The notes under the pieces were generated by a model that was not told the DNA's origin, did no database searches, and saw nothing but the letters and a program-made list of their open reading frames with translations. Both the position numbers and the translations under genes were made by a program. This document shows positions 47,352 through 58,131 of a DNA stretch of 64,000 bases, in pieces. Source of the DNA: Zizania palustris (taxonomy: Eukaryota > Streptophyta > Magnoliopsida > Poales > Poaceae). The stretch is taken from the NCBI GenBank assembly GCA_019279435.1, contig JAAALK010000084.1, positions 12,418,916-12,482,915 on the forward strand. Reading direction: 5' to 3'. Positions within the stretch are counted from its first letter, which is position 1; each line of letters starts with the position of its first letter.

Positions 47352-47689
47352 CCTTCGACCCTGGGATGCTTCGGGTGCGGAGCCCGGAATCCCTGGGATG
47401 CTTCGGGCGCGGAGCCCGGAATCCCTGGACGCGTCGGGCCAGCGGCCCGGAGTCCTTTGTTACTGCTGCGGGCCCGGAGGCGCTGTGCAGCCTTCGGAGG
47501 GATGCTCCGGATTTTATAAACCTTCGACCCTGGGATGCTTCGGGTGCGGAGCCCGGAATCCCTGGGATGCTTCGGGCGCGGAGCCCGGAATCCCTGGACG
47601 CGTCGGGCCAGTGGCCCGGAGTCCTTTGTTACTGCTGCGGGCCCGGAGGCGCTGTGCAGCCTTCGGAGGGATGCTCCGGATTTTATAAA
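47352..47689. repeat. Tandem duplication in X, 2 x 169 bp
   Basis: 47352-47520 and 47521-47689 are almost identical. Each unit contains smaller internal repeats (GGGATGCTTCGGGCGCGGAG type) and many GGGCCCGG-like self-complementary words. Confidence 0.92.
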
Positions 47690-47972
47690 GTGAAGCAAGG
47701 CTTCGGTTTTAAATAAGGCGAAGCGTGGCTTCGGGTTTAAATAAAGCGAAGCATGGCTTCGGTTTTTAAGTAAGGCGAAGCAAGGCTTCGGGTTTTAAAT
47801 AAGACGAAGCGGTGCTTCGGGTTTAAATAAGGCGAAGCGGTGCTTCGGGTTCAAATAAGGCGAAGCATGGCTTCGGTTTTTAAGTAAGACGAAGCAAGGC
47901 TTCGGGTTTAAATAAGGCGAAGCATGGCTTCGGTTTTTGAATAAAGCGAAGCATGGCTTCGAGCTTATGTTA
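47690..47972. repeat. Tandem array of about nine 32-bp hairpin units in X
   Basis: Units run GGCGAAGCATGGCTTCGG followed by TTTTAAATAA-type spacers. The core CGAAGC..GCTTCG is an inverted repeat with a 2-4-base loop. Units vary at a few positions, mostly in the loop (ATG, AAG, GGT, GTG) and spacer. Confidence 0.92.
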
Positions 47973-48243
47973 ATGTAACTGCAGGTTGGTGCATCGAAGT
48001 AAGGCTTCGGGCGGTACTTACCTTGTAGCCCTCGGGCTCCGATGACTTTTGAAACGTGGAGCGGAGCCCCTTGCCGGAGAGTGGGCTCCGGTCTGCGGAG
48101 GATGGAGGAAGGCGAAGGTGGCCTTCGATCTGCCCTCGAAGCCCCTTGCCGGAGGGTGCGCGAAGCGAGAAAGCCTCGATGCTCCCCCCTCGGGCGCACT
48201 TCGGGTTGCAGGCAGTGGTAGAGAACTTAGCTTCTAGGACTAA
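47973..48243. other. X leader between hairpin array and primer-binding site
   Basis: Follows the 5' LTR in element orientation. No gag start or other coding sequence was recognised; open frames are short and GC-driven. Confidence 0.5.
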
Positions 48244-48263
48244 GGTCCCCACGGACGGCGCCA
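48244..48263 (-). other. X primer-binding site
   Basis: The minus strand reads TGGCGCCGTCCGTGGGGACC, two bases after the 5' LTR. TGGCGCCGT is the usual opening of primer-binding sites of several plant Gypsy lineages. The exact tRNA was not determined. It sets the orientation as minus. Confidence 0.75.
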
Positions 48264-48265
48264 AC

Positions 48266-49483
48266 TGTTGGAACAATTGCGTTAGTTCCAGCAGGTTTTC
48301 TGTGGTGGAGTATGATATGGAGAGTGAACCTCGATGGGTTCTCACAGGGAGAGATAGGGTTTATACTGGTTCGGGCCTCCCCTAGGGGATAATAACCCTA
48401 CGTCCAGTTTGTGGTAGATTTGGCATGGTGTGCCTTGATGTGGAGAGGATAACTCCAGGGTCTCATGGCCCCCTGGAGGATGTGTCCCGTTACAAGGGCT
48501 TGGCCCTGCTTTTATAGGCACGCAGGCCAGAGGAAAAGACTGGAATGCCCCCCTATGAACCCTTGGTTCATAGGGGCAGAGAGGGGAAAAGGAGCTTAGC
48601 TACGGTACAAAAGGTGCCAGACAACTTTACAGCCTTACTGGCGTGTCAGGCTGCGCCAGGCTTTGACCGGCTAAACGACACTCCAGGGGCGGGGGGCCCC
48701 TGGTATGGACTCGGCTCCGGAGGGCGGCCTCCGGACCTGGCTCCGGAGGGCGGCCTCCGGGCTTCGGCCCTTGGAGGATGGCCTCCGAACTGGACTCCGG
48801 AGGGTGGCCTCCGGACTGGACTCCGGAGGGTGGCCTCCGGGCTTGGCTCCTGGAGGATGGCCTCCGAACTGGACTCCGGAGGGTGGCCTCCGGACTGGAC
48901 TCCGGAGGGTGGCCTCCGGGCTTGGCTCCTGGAGGATGGCCTCCGAACTGGACTCCGGAGGGTGGCCTCCGGGCTTGGCTTCCGGAGGGTGGCCTCCGAA
49001 CTGGACTCCGGAGGGTGGCCTCCGGACTGGACTCCGGAGGGTGGCCTCCGGACTTGGCTCCTGGAGGATGGCCTCCGAACTGGACTCCGGAGGGTGGCCT
49101 CCGGACTGGACTCCGGAGGGTGGCCTCCGGGCTTGGCTCCTGGAGGATGGCCTCCGAACTGGACTCCGGAGGGTGGCCTCCGGACTGGACTCCGGAGGGT
49201 GGCCTCCGGGCTTGGCTCCTGGAGGATGGCCTCCGAACTGGACTCCGGAGGGTGGCCTCCGGACTGGACTCCGGAGGGTGGCCTCCGGGCTTGGCTCCTG
49301 GAGGGCTTCGAGCCGGACCTCCTGGTTTGGGGGGCTTCGAAGCTACAGGCCTCGGGAAGCATCTTGGGACCTGGAAGTAATACTCAAAGAAAACAGGCTC
49401 CGACAGAACCTGGCTCTGGGCCGAAGGCTGTCGGAGGCTGACGTCATTTGGCCCCTGAGTGAGGGAAATATATTCCCCCAACA
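48266..49483 (-). repeat. X 5' LTR (1,218 bp), with the same hairpin minisatellite at 48697-49311
   Basis: Matches 41704-42922 apart from about three single-base indels, for example one in GGTTCGGGCCTCC near 48372 and one in GACCGGCTAAAC near 48668. Followed by the GGTAG duplication at 49484-49488. Confidence 0.95.
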
Positions 49484-52400
49484 GGTAGGTTGGGTACGCA
49501 TATCCGGGTTCCGAACCAGATGGTACCATGCTCGTCCTCGGAAAATCCAGGGGCTTTACCCTTCCTCATGTTCTGCTGGATCTCCTGGATGGCCGGGTCT
49601 TCCTTTTGCTTTTCTCGGATTTGGTCTATTAAGACAGGCCGAGACTCCAAGGCAGCGAGGTACGCGCGGGTGGTGATCCCTAGGTTTAGCCTTTCCATCT
49701 CCTTGTAAAGTAAAGGAGCTTGGTCCTGAATCATGATGGCATTGCAGTACCCTTTTCGACTAAGGGCGTCTGCCACCACATTCGCTTTGCCCGGATGATA
49801 ATGGATGCCCAAGTCATAATCCTTGATCAGTTCCAACCATCTCCTTTGCCTGAGATTCAGATCTGGTTTGGTGAATATGTACTTGAGGCTCTTGTGGTCG
49901 GTGAAGACCTCACACCGATTCCCCACAAGGTAATGTCTCCATATCTTCAAGGCATGAACCACGGCTGCTAACTCCAGATCGTGGGTCGGGTAGTTCAGCT
50001 CATGCGGTCTCAGCTGTCGGGAGGCGTAGGATATCACCTTCCCATCTTGCATCAAGACACACCCCAAACCTTGGCGGGAAGCATCACAGTAGACGTGGAA
50101 GTCCTTCTGGATGTCCGGCAGGGTTAGGATCGGGGCTGACACGAGCTTCGTCTTGAGAGTCTGGAAGCTTTCTTCACAATCCGGGGTCCATTCAAACTTC
50201 ACTTCCTTCTGAAGCAGTCTAGTCATCGGCTTGGCGATCTTGGAGAAGTTCTCGATGAACCGGCGGTAGTATCCGGCTAATCCGAGAAAACTTCGGATCT
50301 CGGTCACGGTCGTTGGCTGCAACCAGTTGGTTACCGCTTCAACGGTGGTTGGGTCCACTGCTATTCCTCCGGCAGATATGACATGACCGAGGAACTTCAC
50401 CTCAGACGACCAAAATTCGCATTTGCTGTATTTGGCGTACAATTGCTGCTCCCTTAGCTTTCCGAGGGTCAGACGGAGGTGAGTCTCGTGTTCTTCCTTG
50501 TTCTTGGAGTAAACGAGGATATCGTCGATGAATACCACGATGAACTTGTCCAAGAACTCCATGAATACATTGTTCATCATGTTCATGAAAAAGGCCGGGG
50601 CATTCGTGAGTCCGAACGACATCACGGTGTACTCGTAGAGTCCATAGCGGGAGGTGAAGGCTGTCTTGGGTATATCTTCTTCTCTAATCGTCAATTGGTG
50701 ATATCCTGACCTGAGGTCAATCTTAGAAAACACCGAGGATCCCTTCAGTTGATCGAACAGGTCGTCGATCCGAGGCAGTGGATACTTGTTCTTGATGGTC
50801 ACATCGTTCAAGGCTCTATAGTCCACGCACATCCTCTTGGTCTTGTCCTTCTTCATGGCAAATATAACTGGTGCACCCCAGGGTGAGGTACTTGGCCGAA
50901 TATACCCTTTTTGCTCTAGGTCTTCGATGTTGCTCTTGACTTCGGCTAGTTCATTAGCGGCCATTCGGTACGGGCGCTTGGAGATTGGAGTGGTCCCGGG
51001 GACAAGTTCGATTCTGAATTCGATGTCCCGCTTGGGAGGCATTCCGGGTAAATCTTCAGGGAAGACATCCGCAAACTCCTTGACTATAGGTACCTCTTCA
51101 AGAGCTATCGAGCGAAGGGACGCTCCGAGTGGCTTGCGACTGGTCATCCGAAAGGTGACGACCTCGCCTTCCGGGTTGGTCACCGTGACGGACTTGTTGG
51201 CACAGTTGATCACACCTTTATGCTTCATCAGCCAATCCATCCCTAGGATGAAGTCAAGTCCGGTGCATTGGATGAGGACTGGCTCGGCCCGAAACAATAC
51301 TCCTAGGATCTCAATCTGAACCTTAGGGCTGTATAAGGGAGCTAAGGTCTTATTGCCGGGAGTGGTAATAACCATGGGAGTGGGTAGAGGGAGCACGTCC
51401 AGTCCGTTGGTTTTCACAAAATCTTCCGAGATGAAGGAGTGGGTTGCTCCAGAGTCAAATAATATGACGGCTGGTACGAAATTCACAGTAAACGTACCGA
51501 GCACGACTTCAGGTGCCTCCTGAGCTTTCTCCGCGTTGATGTGGTTTACGCGGGCTCGCACCGCCTGGTTGGGTGCCGCGCCTTGAGGCTGCTTGGGGTG
51601 GGGACACTGGTGGGAGTAGTGCCCTTCCTTGCGGCAGTTGAAGCAGACGATCGGCCTCCCTTGACGATCCTTCAAGATCGGGGCCTTGGCTGCTGACGTC
51701 GGCTGAGCGGCCGGAGCTGGTGGAGCGGGGCGAGGATGCCCGGCGTTGGATCCGCTTGCGGCGTGAGGTGGCCTGTAGGCAGGCCGGGGATGGTAGGCTG
51801 GCGCTAGTGGCGGAGGGATGAAGCGGGGCCTCTGAGAGTTCGCCTGTTGATGCTTGAAGGCGATCATCTTCCTCTTCTTGAGGTCCAGCTTGTTCTGCTC
51901 AGTCTCTTGGACGAGCGCTTTGTTGACTAGCCGTTGGAAGTCGGCGTAGTCGGTAGCGACGAGCTGGATGGACAGCTCATCCTTAAGTCCCCGGAGGAAC
52001 TTGGCTTGGCGGAGGGCGTCGGTGCGCACTTCCTCTGGTGCGTAGCGGGCGAGGCGGTTGAACTCATGGAGGTACTCCATGACGGTCCTGTTGCCTTGCT
52101 GCAGGTCGTGGAACTCCTGCTGTTTTACCGCGATGACGCCGGCGGGGACGTGGGCGGCACAAAAGGCGATGGTGAACTCCGCCCAAGTCACCACGTGGTC
52201 CTCTGGCTGGGACTCACGGTAGTTGTCCCACCATTCGGCGGCGGGACCCTGGAGCTGGTGAGTGGCGAAGGCCACCCGCTCCCGGTCGGTGCAGGGGAGG
52301 AGGTCGAGCTTCTTCTCGATGGTGCGAAGCCAATCTCCGGCCTCCATCGGGTTGGTGGTGCTCGAGAAGATGGGCGGGCGCACGCGCAGAAACTCGGAGA

Positions 52401-52671
52401 GTTGCGGAGCAGGCGCGGGTGCTGGTGCGCGAGGGGCGGGCTCCCCGTTCTGCAGACGGTCCAACTGAGCCTGTTGGTTCTGCATTTGGGTGAGGAGGGC
52501 GGTGATCAGGTGGTTCTGATTCGCCATCATCTCCGCCAAGGTGGGGTGGTTGGCGGAAGGTGACCCAGACTGACGTGGGCCCGTTGCACCCCAGTTGGGC
52601 ACAACACCCTCGGGCGCGTCGCGGCTTCCTCCTGCTCCGTTGTTGGAGCCGGTGTTCTGGTGGTCGGCCAT
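49484..52671 (-). CDS. Y gag-pol, 5' part: Gag, protease, reverse transcriptase, RNase H (interrupted by element X)
   Basis: The start is placed at the ATG at 52671 ([11 protein letters not shown]), the natural Gag start, rather than further upstream. Gag shows the retrotransposon capsid region ([26 protein letters not shown], then [20 protein letters not shown]) and a CCHC knuckle ([14 protein letters not shown]). Protease has [14 protein letters not shown]. Reverse transcriptase has [19 protein letters not shown] and [11 protein letters not shown]. RNase H has [16 protein letters not shown] and [11 protein letters not shown]. These package the RNA, mature the polyprotein and copy it into DNA. 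The frame is open for about 1,063 codons and ends abruptly in the target-site duplication, with integrase resuming at 41698. Lengths on both sides add up to a whole number of codons (1,488 residues), so the frame was intact before X arrived. Confidence 0.94.
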
Positions 52672-52858
52672 CTTCTGAATACATCGTGATAAAACAAGGA
52701 TGACGAAAAAATAATATACCCAAAATACCAAGCACATAAATATATAGAGTGGCATAAATAGTTCATTACATTCAAGATCTTATTCCATCTGCAACCCAAC
52801 TTGTTGCAGATGGCACCACATACAAAATTTATTTAATTTAGACTGCGCCCTCTAGCGT

Positions 52859-53638
52859 CTACTCACCACCGGAGGCGGTCTCCGTGCTCTCGGAACCACG
52901 AGTACGCGGCTCCGAAGGGATGGTGGGCTCGAGAAAGTTCTCGATGATGGAGTCGGAGACGAGGCCGGGGCATGGTGTAGGGGCGCTGGTGGAGGCTCTA
53001 GCGGGGGAGGGTCGTGGCGGGATCCTCTTGGGGCGAGGGAGGGGCTCACGGATGGGCTTCTTCTTCCTCGGAAGAAGAGGAACCATCTCCGCAATGTCCT
53101 TCTGCAGCTGCATGATCTTGCGCCGCAACTCGCCGTTCTGTTGGATCAAGTTCTTCGTTTCTTCGCGAAGAAACTCAACCGCCTCATGGTGCTCGTCGGC
53201 GTCAAGCACCGCCTCGGTGTGGAGATCATCCATGGCCTGTAGCAGACGCGACTGCCGGGCCATGACCGGATCACGCACGGAGTGAACTCCGAGGTAGATG
53301 CTACGGTGGGCTCCGGGAGTTCGCTTCGGCACAAGCCGGAAGGATGAGTTCTGAAGACGATCGTCGTAGATCATCCTCAGCTCCATGAGGGCCTGGAGGG
53401 CGACTCGTTGGCACGCGACGTCAAAAGTCGGGCCTCCAAGTGCGGTGGTGTAGGGCGGCAGGTGCTCTTCGGAGCCGTGGACGGTGAGGGAGACGTCGCA
53501 AGGCCCGGCGAACTCGTCGGGATACACTCCCTGGAATTCGGGTTCGAAGAGGAACCCGAGGAAGGTGAGCATCATGCGGAGCTCCCGGACGAAGCCCTCA
53601 TAGTGGCGGCAGTAGCTGTGGACTTGGTAGACTGGCAT
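52859..53638 (-). CDS. Extra ORF (ORF0) upstream of gag in element Y
   Basis: A 259-residue frame lies between the primer-binding site and gag, on the same strand and 187 bp from the Gag start. It begins MPVYQVHSYCRHYEGFVREL and has a folded-looking N-terminal part (LEPEF-type aromatic and acidic residues, ALQALMELRMIYDDRL). A coiled-coil stretch follows (about residues 140-185), then a basic and Pro/Ser-rich tail (RKKKPIREPLPRPKRIPP). Extra ORFs before gag are known in grass Tekay-type elements such as RIRE3 and RIRE8 of rice. Function is unknown. No break is visible and the ORF is fully open, which argues that it is maintained. Confidence 0.8.
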   Translation of the reverse strand: MPVYQVHSYCRHYEGFVRELRMMLTFLGFLFEPEFQGVYPDEFAGPCDVSLTVHGSEEHLPPYTTALGGPTFDVACQRVALQALMELRMIYDDRLQNSSFRLVPKRTPGAHRSIYLGVHSVRDPVMARQSRLLQAMDDLHTEAVLDADEHHEAVEFLREETKNLIQQNGELRRKIMQLQKDIAEMVPLLPRKKKPIREPLPRPKRIPPRPSPARASTSAPTPCPGLVSDSIIENFLEPTIPSEPRTRGSESTETASGGE

Positions 53639-53760
53639 CTACAAAACAGCAAGTTGAATAAAAGTGAGGAGAGGAACAAAGTTTATGAAGTAGATTTTCG
53701 AGAAATAATTTCTTGTGGCTAATGGCTAGGCGGGTCTGTTTGGCTTCCTACAGTCAAGTC

Positions 53761-53773
53761 GGCTCTGATACCA
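53761..53773 (-). other. Y primer-binding site (tRNA-Met type)
   Basis: Minus strand TGGTATCAGAGCC, three bases after the 5' LTR, complementary to initiator tRNA-Met. Confidence 0.92.
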
Positions 53774-53776
53774 TCT

Positions 53777-56700
53777 TGTCACGCCCCGATTTAACAAATC
53801 GAGACATTATTGAATTTCCAAAGAAAAACAATAATACAAGAGGTTCATCATGCGACAATCGTACATAAAACAGTATTCATGGTACGCAGACCATATTTAT
53901 TACATCATTGTTTTGATAAAACAGTAAAATAAAAATAATTAGAAAACGGCATGACGAACATCTTCTTCAGGATTCTTCTTCTCGACTGGGTCGCTACTCC
54001 AGACCGTCTTCGTAGTATGCATCCTCTGTGGGGTCCAACGGGTATGAGTACAAAAGTACTCAACAAGCCACCGCAAGTGCAAGTAATAGTGCAGGATAAT
54101 AAACAAGGAAGGATAATGGCTAACATTGCGAAAAAGTACAGTTTTCAGTCCTGGCATTTAGTGTAATCAGATTTTAATCTTGCGGAAAAGTAAACATGAA
54201 TATCAACCACTCCAACTAACTCGAGGAGTACGTTTTACCTCCTCGCACAACAGTTCTTACATGTCAACCAACATGCACATACATATTCAAAGTAAACTAA
54301 CTGGGGGATGTCACGCAACCCGCCCTTGACCGTGGGCTCGGCTTTTCGAAAAGATTTAAGACTCTGATCAGAGATGTACTACTGTACCCACAAGGCACGC
54401 ACTCATCTCAAACGAGATGACCCATTTCACAGGAACTCGTGCCAAAACCTCAATATGAGATGTTCCAAGCGATAACCACCCGCTCTAGGTTTCGCCGGCG
54501 CACCGGGCCGCATCCCGGCTAACGTCGCACCCCCTTTTGCGCCACATTGGTACAAGTCACCCGCAGGTGCAACTTGACCCATCTCCAAATAGTGGCCTCG
54601 GTTTGGAACAACCCATACCTTAGTTAGGACTTACCCACTAGACTTGTGGTTAGTACGTAAGTGTATTGCAACGGATCCCTCAGACCGGTCCTTATAGTGC
54701 CCCGGGTGCTACCGACCAATGCCCTAGCTTGCACCCAGAACCCACCATGCATCCACTCATAACCACAACTCCAACACCGACATAATTCCATAGATGAGAA
54801 ACAATGGGGATCATATAGTAGAACCATGTACTACGACTCATTTTTATCCTATAGCGATTTGTGTCGATACTTTGGACACTAGCTAATAACACTAATCATG
54901 TGGTGACAAGGAGTTTTGGCTAGAGAGCATGGCTTGGGTTGCACATCAAGGTCGGGGATCCTAAATAAATATATTGTAAGGGTTCATTTGACTAATGCAT
55001 GTATAACCTAGGTGTTTTAGCGATAGTTTAATCAAACATAGGTTCAATATGCTCAAAAGATTGGTTTGGTGACTTGCCTTGTTCAGCAAAGGGCGAGGGA
55101 GGGACTTCCGGGAAGTATTCCGGCTCCTCGGCGACGTCGTAGTCTTTTTAAAGTACAATAAAGAGAACACATTCAATCAAACAATATAACATTACATTAT
55201 AAGCACATAAGTTACAGTTGGTTTGGTTAAAAATAAAATAATTTCAATTGTTAAGGTTCTGAAATTTATTTCATAATTAATTTTAAAAAAAAGATTAAAA
55301 TGAAGGGTTGTCCTTTTTAGAAAACAAATGTTTAAATGGGAATAGTCCCATATTAAGTTCCCTAATGATTTATGAAATGAAAAGTTCATGTTATTTTTGG
55401 GCTTTCAGTACATGGACAGAAAAGAATTAATATAAATTTTTCTGGAGTTTAAATGTTTGAATTCATATTTTAATCATAGGGGCATTTGAATATCTATTTA
55501 AATAAACATGAAAAGTCAAAGTAAACCTACTGTTTTTATTGCATAAACATGTAGAGAATAATTTTATGAATTTTCTGAAATTGGAATGGTAATTTTTAGG
55601 GTTCAAATGCATCAGATATGAATTTTGCAAGTTTAAAAGTATTTCTGAAATTCATTTTTAAATTTTAAACCCCTCGGGTCCACGGTGAGCCAGGCCCACG
55701 GTGAACCCGCGCACTGTGCGCGTGCGCCGGATCGATCTGGACCGTTGGATCCAGATCCAACGCGCGAGATCGAGGCGGGGCGCTTAAGTGAACACGGACG
55801 GCCAGGATTAAAACGTGCGAAGGGGTACCACATGGACGCACGAGATTAAACGCGGGTTTTGAATACCAACGAACGCACGAGATTAAAACGTACCCCTTCG
55901 CTCAGATCTGACGGATCAGATTAAACCGCACGCGGGGATTAATCGCCACCGTCGGATCCAGATCGCACGGTCGTGCGTGAATCCGACACGGCACGGGTAC
56001 TCGACCCGTGCCGGTCGTCTTCTCCGACGACGGCGAGCGGGCCAGCGGCCACGGCGAGCGACGGCGTTCGAGTCTAAGACCTAAAACGGAACGAGGGTGG
56101 CATGGGGATCATGGGGGTACCTCGGCGGTGAGAAAAGGTCGACGGGATGAGGCCGGCGACGAGCGGAGGCGGTGGAGGCGTTCGGGTCCTAGGCGGCGAC
56201 GGCGATCCGGCGAGGTTCGTCGTCGACGGAGCGGTGGCCGAGGTCGGCGAGGTCCTGGCGGTCACAATGGTGGCAGAGGCACGGACGGGGACGGTCCGAT
56301 GCGACGGTGAGCGGCGGCCGGAGGTCAGGCGGCGGTGGTGCGCTAAAATGCGGAATGCAAGGGCTCTGTTGGCTCTCGCGGCGTGTGAGCGTGGGGGTGC
56401 ATTGCGGACGGCCAGGGGGTTTTTATAGGGTCGTCGGCGGGGGCAGAGGGGGCGTAATCGGGGGAGGCCGAGAGTAAAAGCTCTCTTCAACGCCGGCGAG
56501 CTCTTGCTGTGCATGCGAGCAGCCAATCCGGGGGCGATGACGCGGTGAATTAAAGGGGGAAACGGTCGGGGAAGCGCGGGGAAATCAATGCCGGCGAGTA
56601 ATTAGGGTGAGGGGGCCGGCGAGAGCGAATCCGAGGAGGGGCTAGGGTTTCGGCCGGCGAGGGGGGGGGGGATTTGGGGGCGGATCCCGCGGGGAAGACG

Positions 56701-57159
56701 GGTCCGACAGGTGGACCAAGGTGGTCAGCGGGTGCGAGCGCGTGAGAGAGGGGCGCCGACGGGTGGGGCCGGGCGATGGCGCGGAGAGGAGGTCACTGAC
56801 AGTGGGACCCGGTTGTCAGGTGGCGCGCGCGAGGAGGAGTGGGCTGGGCCGGCCGGGAGAGAGAGAAGAGGGGAGGGGGGCCATTACTGTTTCTAAGGTT
56901 TTCAGATTTAAAATAATTGCAGAAAATAGATTAAACCTTTTGGGGCATTTCCAAAGTGGATAAATTTTTTAAAAATTCTCAAAAATATATTTTGGCCTTG
57001 GGAGCTTATACAAAAATTTTCAGGTCCTGATTTGGTCATCTACTCTATGTTGTAGTTCAAAAGGGTATAAAGAGGTATTTAAAGTATTTTCAGAAATATA
57101 TATTTCAAGAAATTGAATTTAATAATATTTTTATTGTTTTGAAAATTTGGGGTGTTACA
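53777..57159 (-). repeat. Y 5' LTR (3,383 bp)
   Basis: Nearly identical to 36998-40376, with scattered single-base differences (for example CATGACGAAC against CATGACAAAC). Followed by GGTGG at 57160-57164. Confidence 0.95.
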
Positions 57160-57504
57160 GGTGGACTCCAGGGTTTCATGGCCCTGGATCAGCTAGCTAT
57201 TACAAGGGCTTCGCCCTGCTTTTATAGGCACGCAGGCCAAAGGAAAAGACCAGGATGCCCTCTATAAGTCCTAGGCTCATAGGGGCAAAAAGGGGGAAAG
57301 GAGCTAGCTACTGTACAAAGTGCTTTACAGCTTTATAGACGTGTCAGACAACGTCACTTCTTGACCAGCTAAACGACATACTAGGGGCAGAGGGGCTCCT
57401 GGTATGGCTATTACACTATAGCAGGGTGCAGATATATTCTGGGTTCAGAGTAGGGGCCGGAACTCTTCAAGCGGAGGCTGCAAGGGAGGCTTCGAAGTAC
57501 ACTC
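57160..57504 (-). mobile_element. Old Tat-type LTR fragment, right part (resumes after element Y)
   Basis: Continues the LTR begun at 36811 after the Y insertion: CTCCAGGGTTTCATGGCC and GCTTTTATAGGCACGCAGGC follow the order of the X LTR at 41895-41960. It ends at 57504 where the LTR of element Z starts, so it is truncated by Z or by a rearrangement. Confidence 0.75.
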
Positions 57505-58131
57505 CTGTTGGGACGACGGATCGAACTAGCAGGTTTTCTTAGTGGAAGTGATGAAATGTTGTATGCTCTGTATTCTTGGAATGTGTGTCCATTACAACTA
57601 TAGTTGGGGGGTATTTATAGGGTGACCCTCCCTGAGGGGCCAGGCACCTCTGAACCGCCAACCGCTACTCGGTCTGACACTGGCCAGTAGTACAGACAAA
57701 ATGGACTCCGCGTAGTACAGACAGGAAGATTCGACCCTGACAGCGTATCGGCCGTGTCGGGCGCTGCAAAGGCCGCCCGACACGACGCAGGCGATCACGA
57801 TCTTGTCCCCCTACGGACTTGACTGATCTTCTTATCGTCCGGCCTCCCTCCAGATCCTCAGCTTGACCCGAAGGGTGGCCTTCGGCATCCTCGACCCGAA
57901 GGGTGGCCTCCGGCGTCCTTGACCCGAAGGGTGCCTCCAGCATCTACCTGATCACTCCTCCTTCGAAGACCCCTTCGGCGCGCCTTGGAACCTCCGGAAG
58001 CCTCCGACTCCCTTGCTCGGAGGTCCAGGTACCTCCGGCATAGGGCTTCGGGTCTTCTGGTTGTGGTCTTCCTTCAGAGTCGTACATATCTTCTCGTTCC
58101 CCTGCTGTCATCGGTATTATCTCCCCCAAAA
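57505..58131 (-). repeat. Z 3' LTR (about 627 bp)
   Basis: Starts TGTTGGGACGACGGATCG, with AGCAGGTTTTCT as in the X LTR, and ends in CTCCCCCAAAA, where X has CCCCCAACA. So the terminal CA appears mutated. It contains three tandem units of the type GACCCGAAGGGTGGCCTCCG (57870-57945), a short counterpart of the X minisatellite. The second LTR is outside the window. Confidence 0.7.

Larger units (their letters stand above)
41704..49483 (-). mobile_element. Element X: non-autonomous Tat-like LTR retrotransposon carrying an antisense gene
   Basis: 7,780 bp with 1,219- and 1,218-bp LTRs, flanked by GGTAG (41699-41703 and 49484-49488). The LTRs differ by about three single-base indels only, so the insertion is very young. 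Orientation is minus: a TGGCGCCGTCC primer-binding site adjoins the right LTR and a GCGAGGGGCTAC polypurine tract adjoins the left LTR. The 5.3-kb interior has no gag, protease, reverse transcriptase, RNase H or integrase on either strand. Its only convincing coding content is a plus-strand gene (43375-46668), antisense to the element, which is also found in decayed form in the pol-bearing element Z. X must have moved with enzymes supplied by a relative. Confidence 0.9.
36998..57159 (-). mobile_element. Element Y: Tekay-like chromovirus (Ty3/Gypsy), 20.2 kb including nested element X
   Basis: Long LTRs (36998-40376 and 53777-57159) with TG..CA ends, a GGTGG target-site duplication, a tRNA-Met-type primer-binding site, an extra ORF, gag-pol with a chromodomain and a polypurine tract define a complete minus-strand element. 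Without X it is about 12.4 kb. The LTRs differ by roughly 1% over the parts compared by eye, so insertion was recent. It sits inside an older Tat-type LTR, and its pol is in turn interrupted by element X (41704-49483). Length, very long LTRs and the chromodomain place it with the Tekay/Del group. Confidence 0.95.

Noticed and set aside
53761..53773. Possible tRNA gene because of the tRNA-Met-like match
   Set aside because: Only the 13-base complement of a tRNA 3' end is present, in primer-binding-site position next to an LTR; no cloverleaf.
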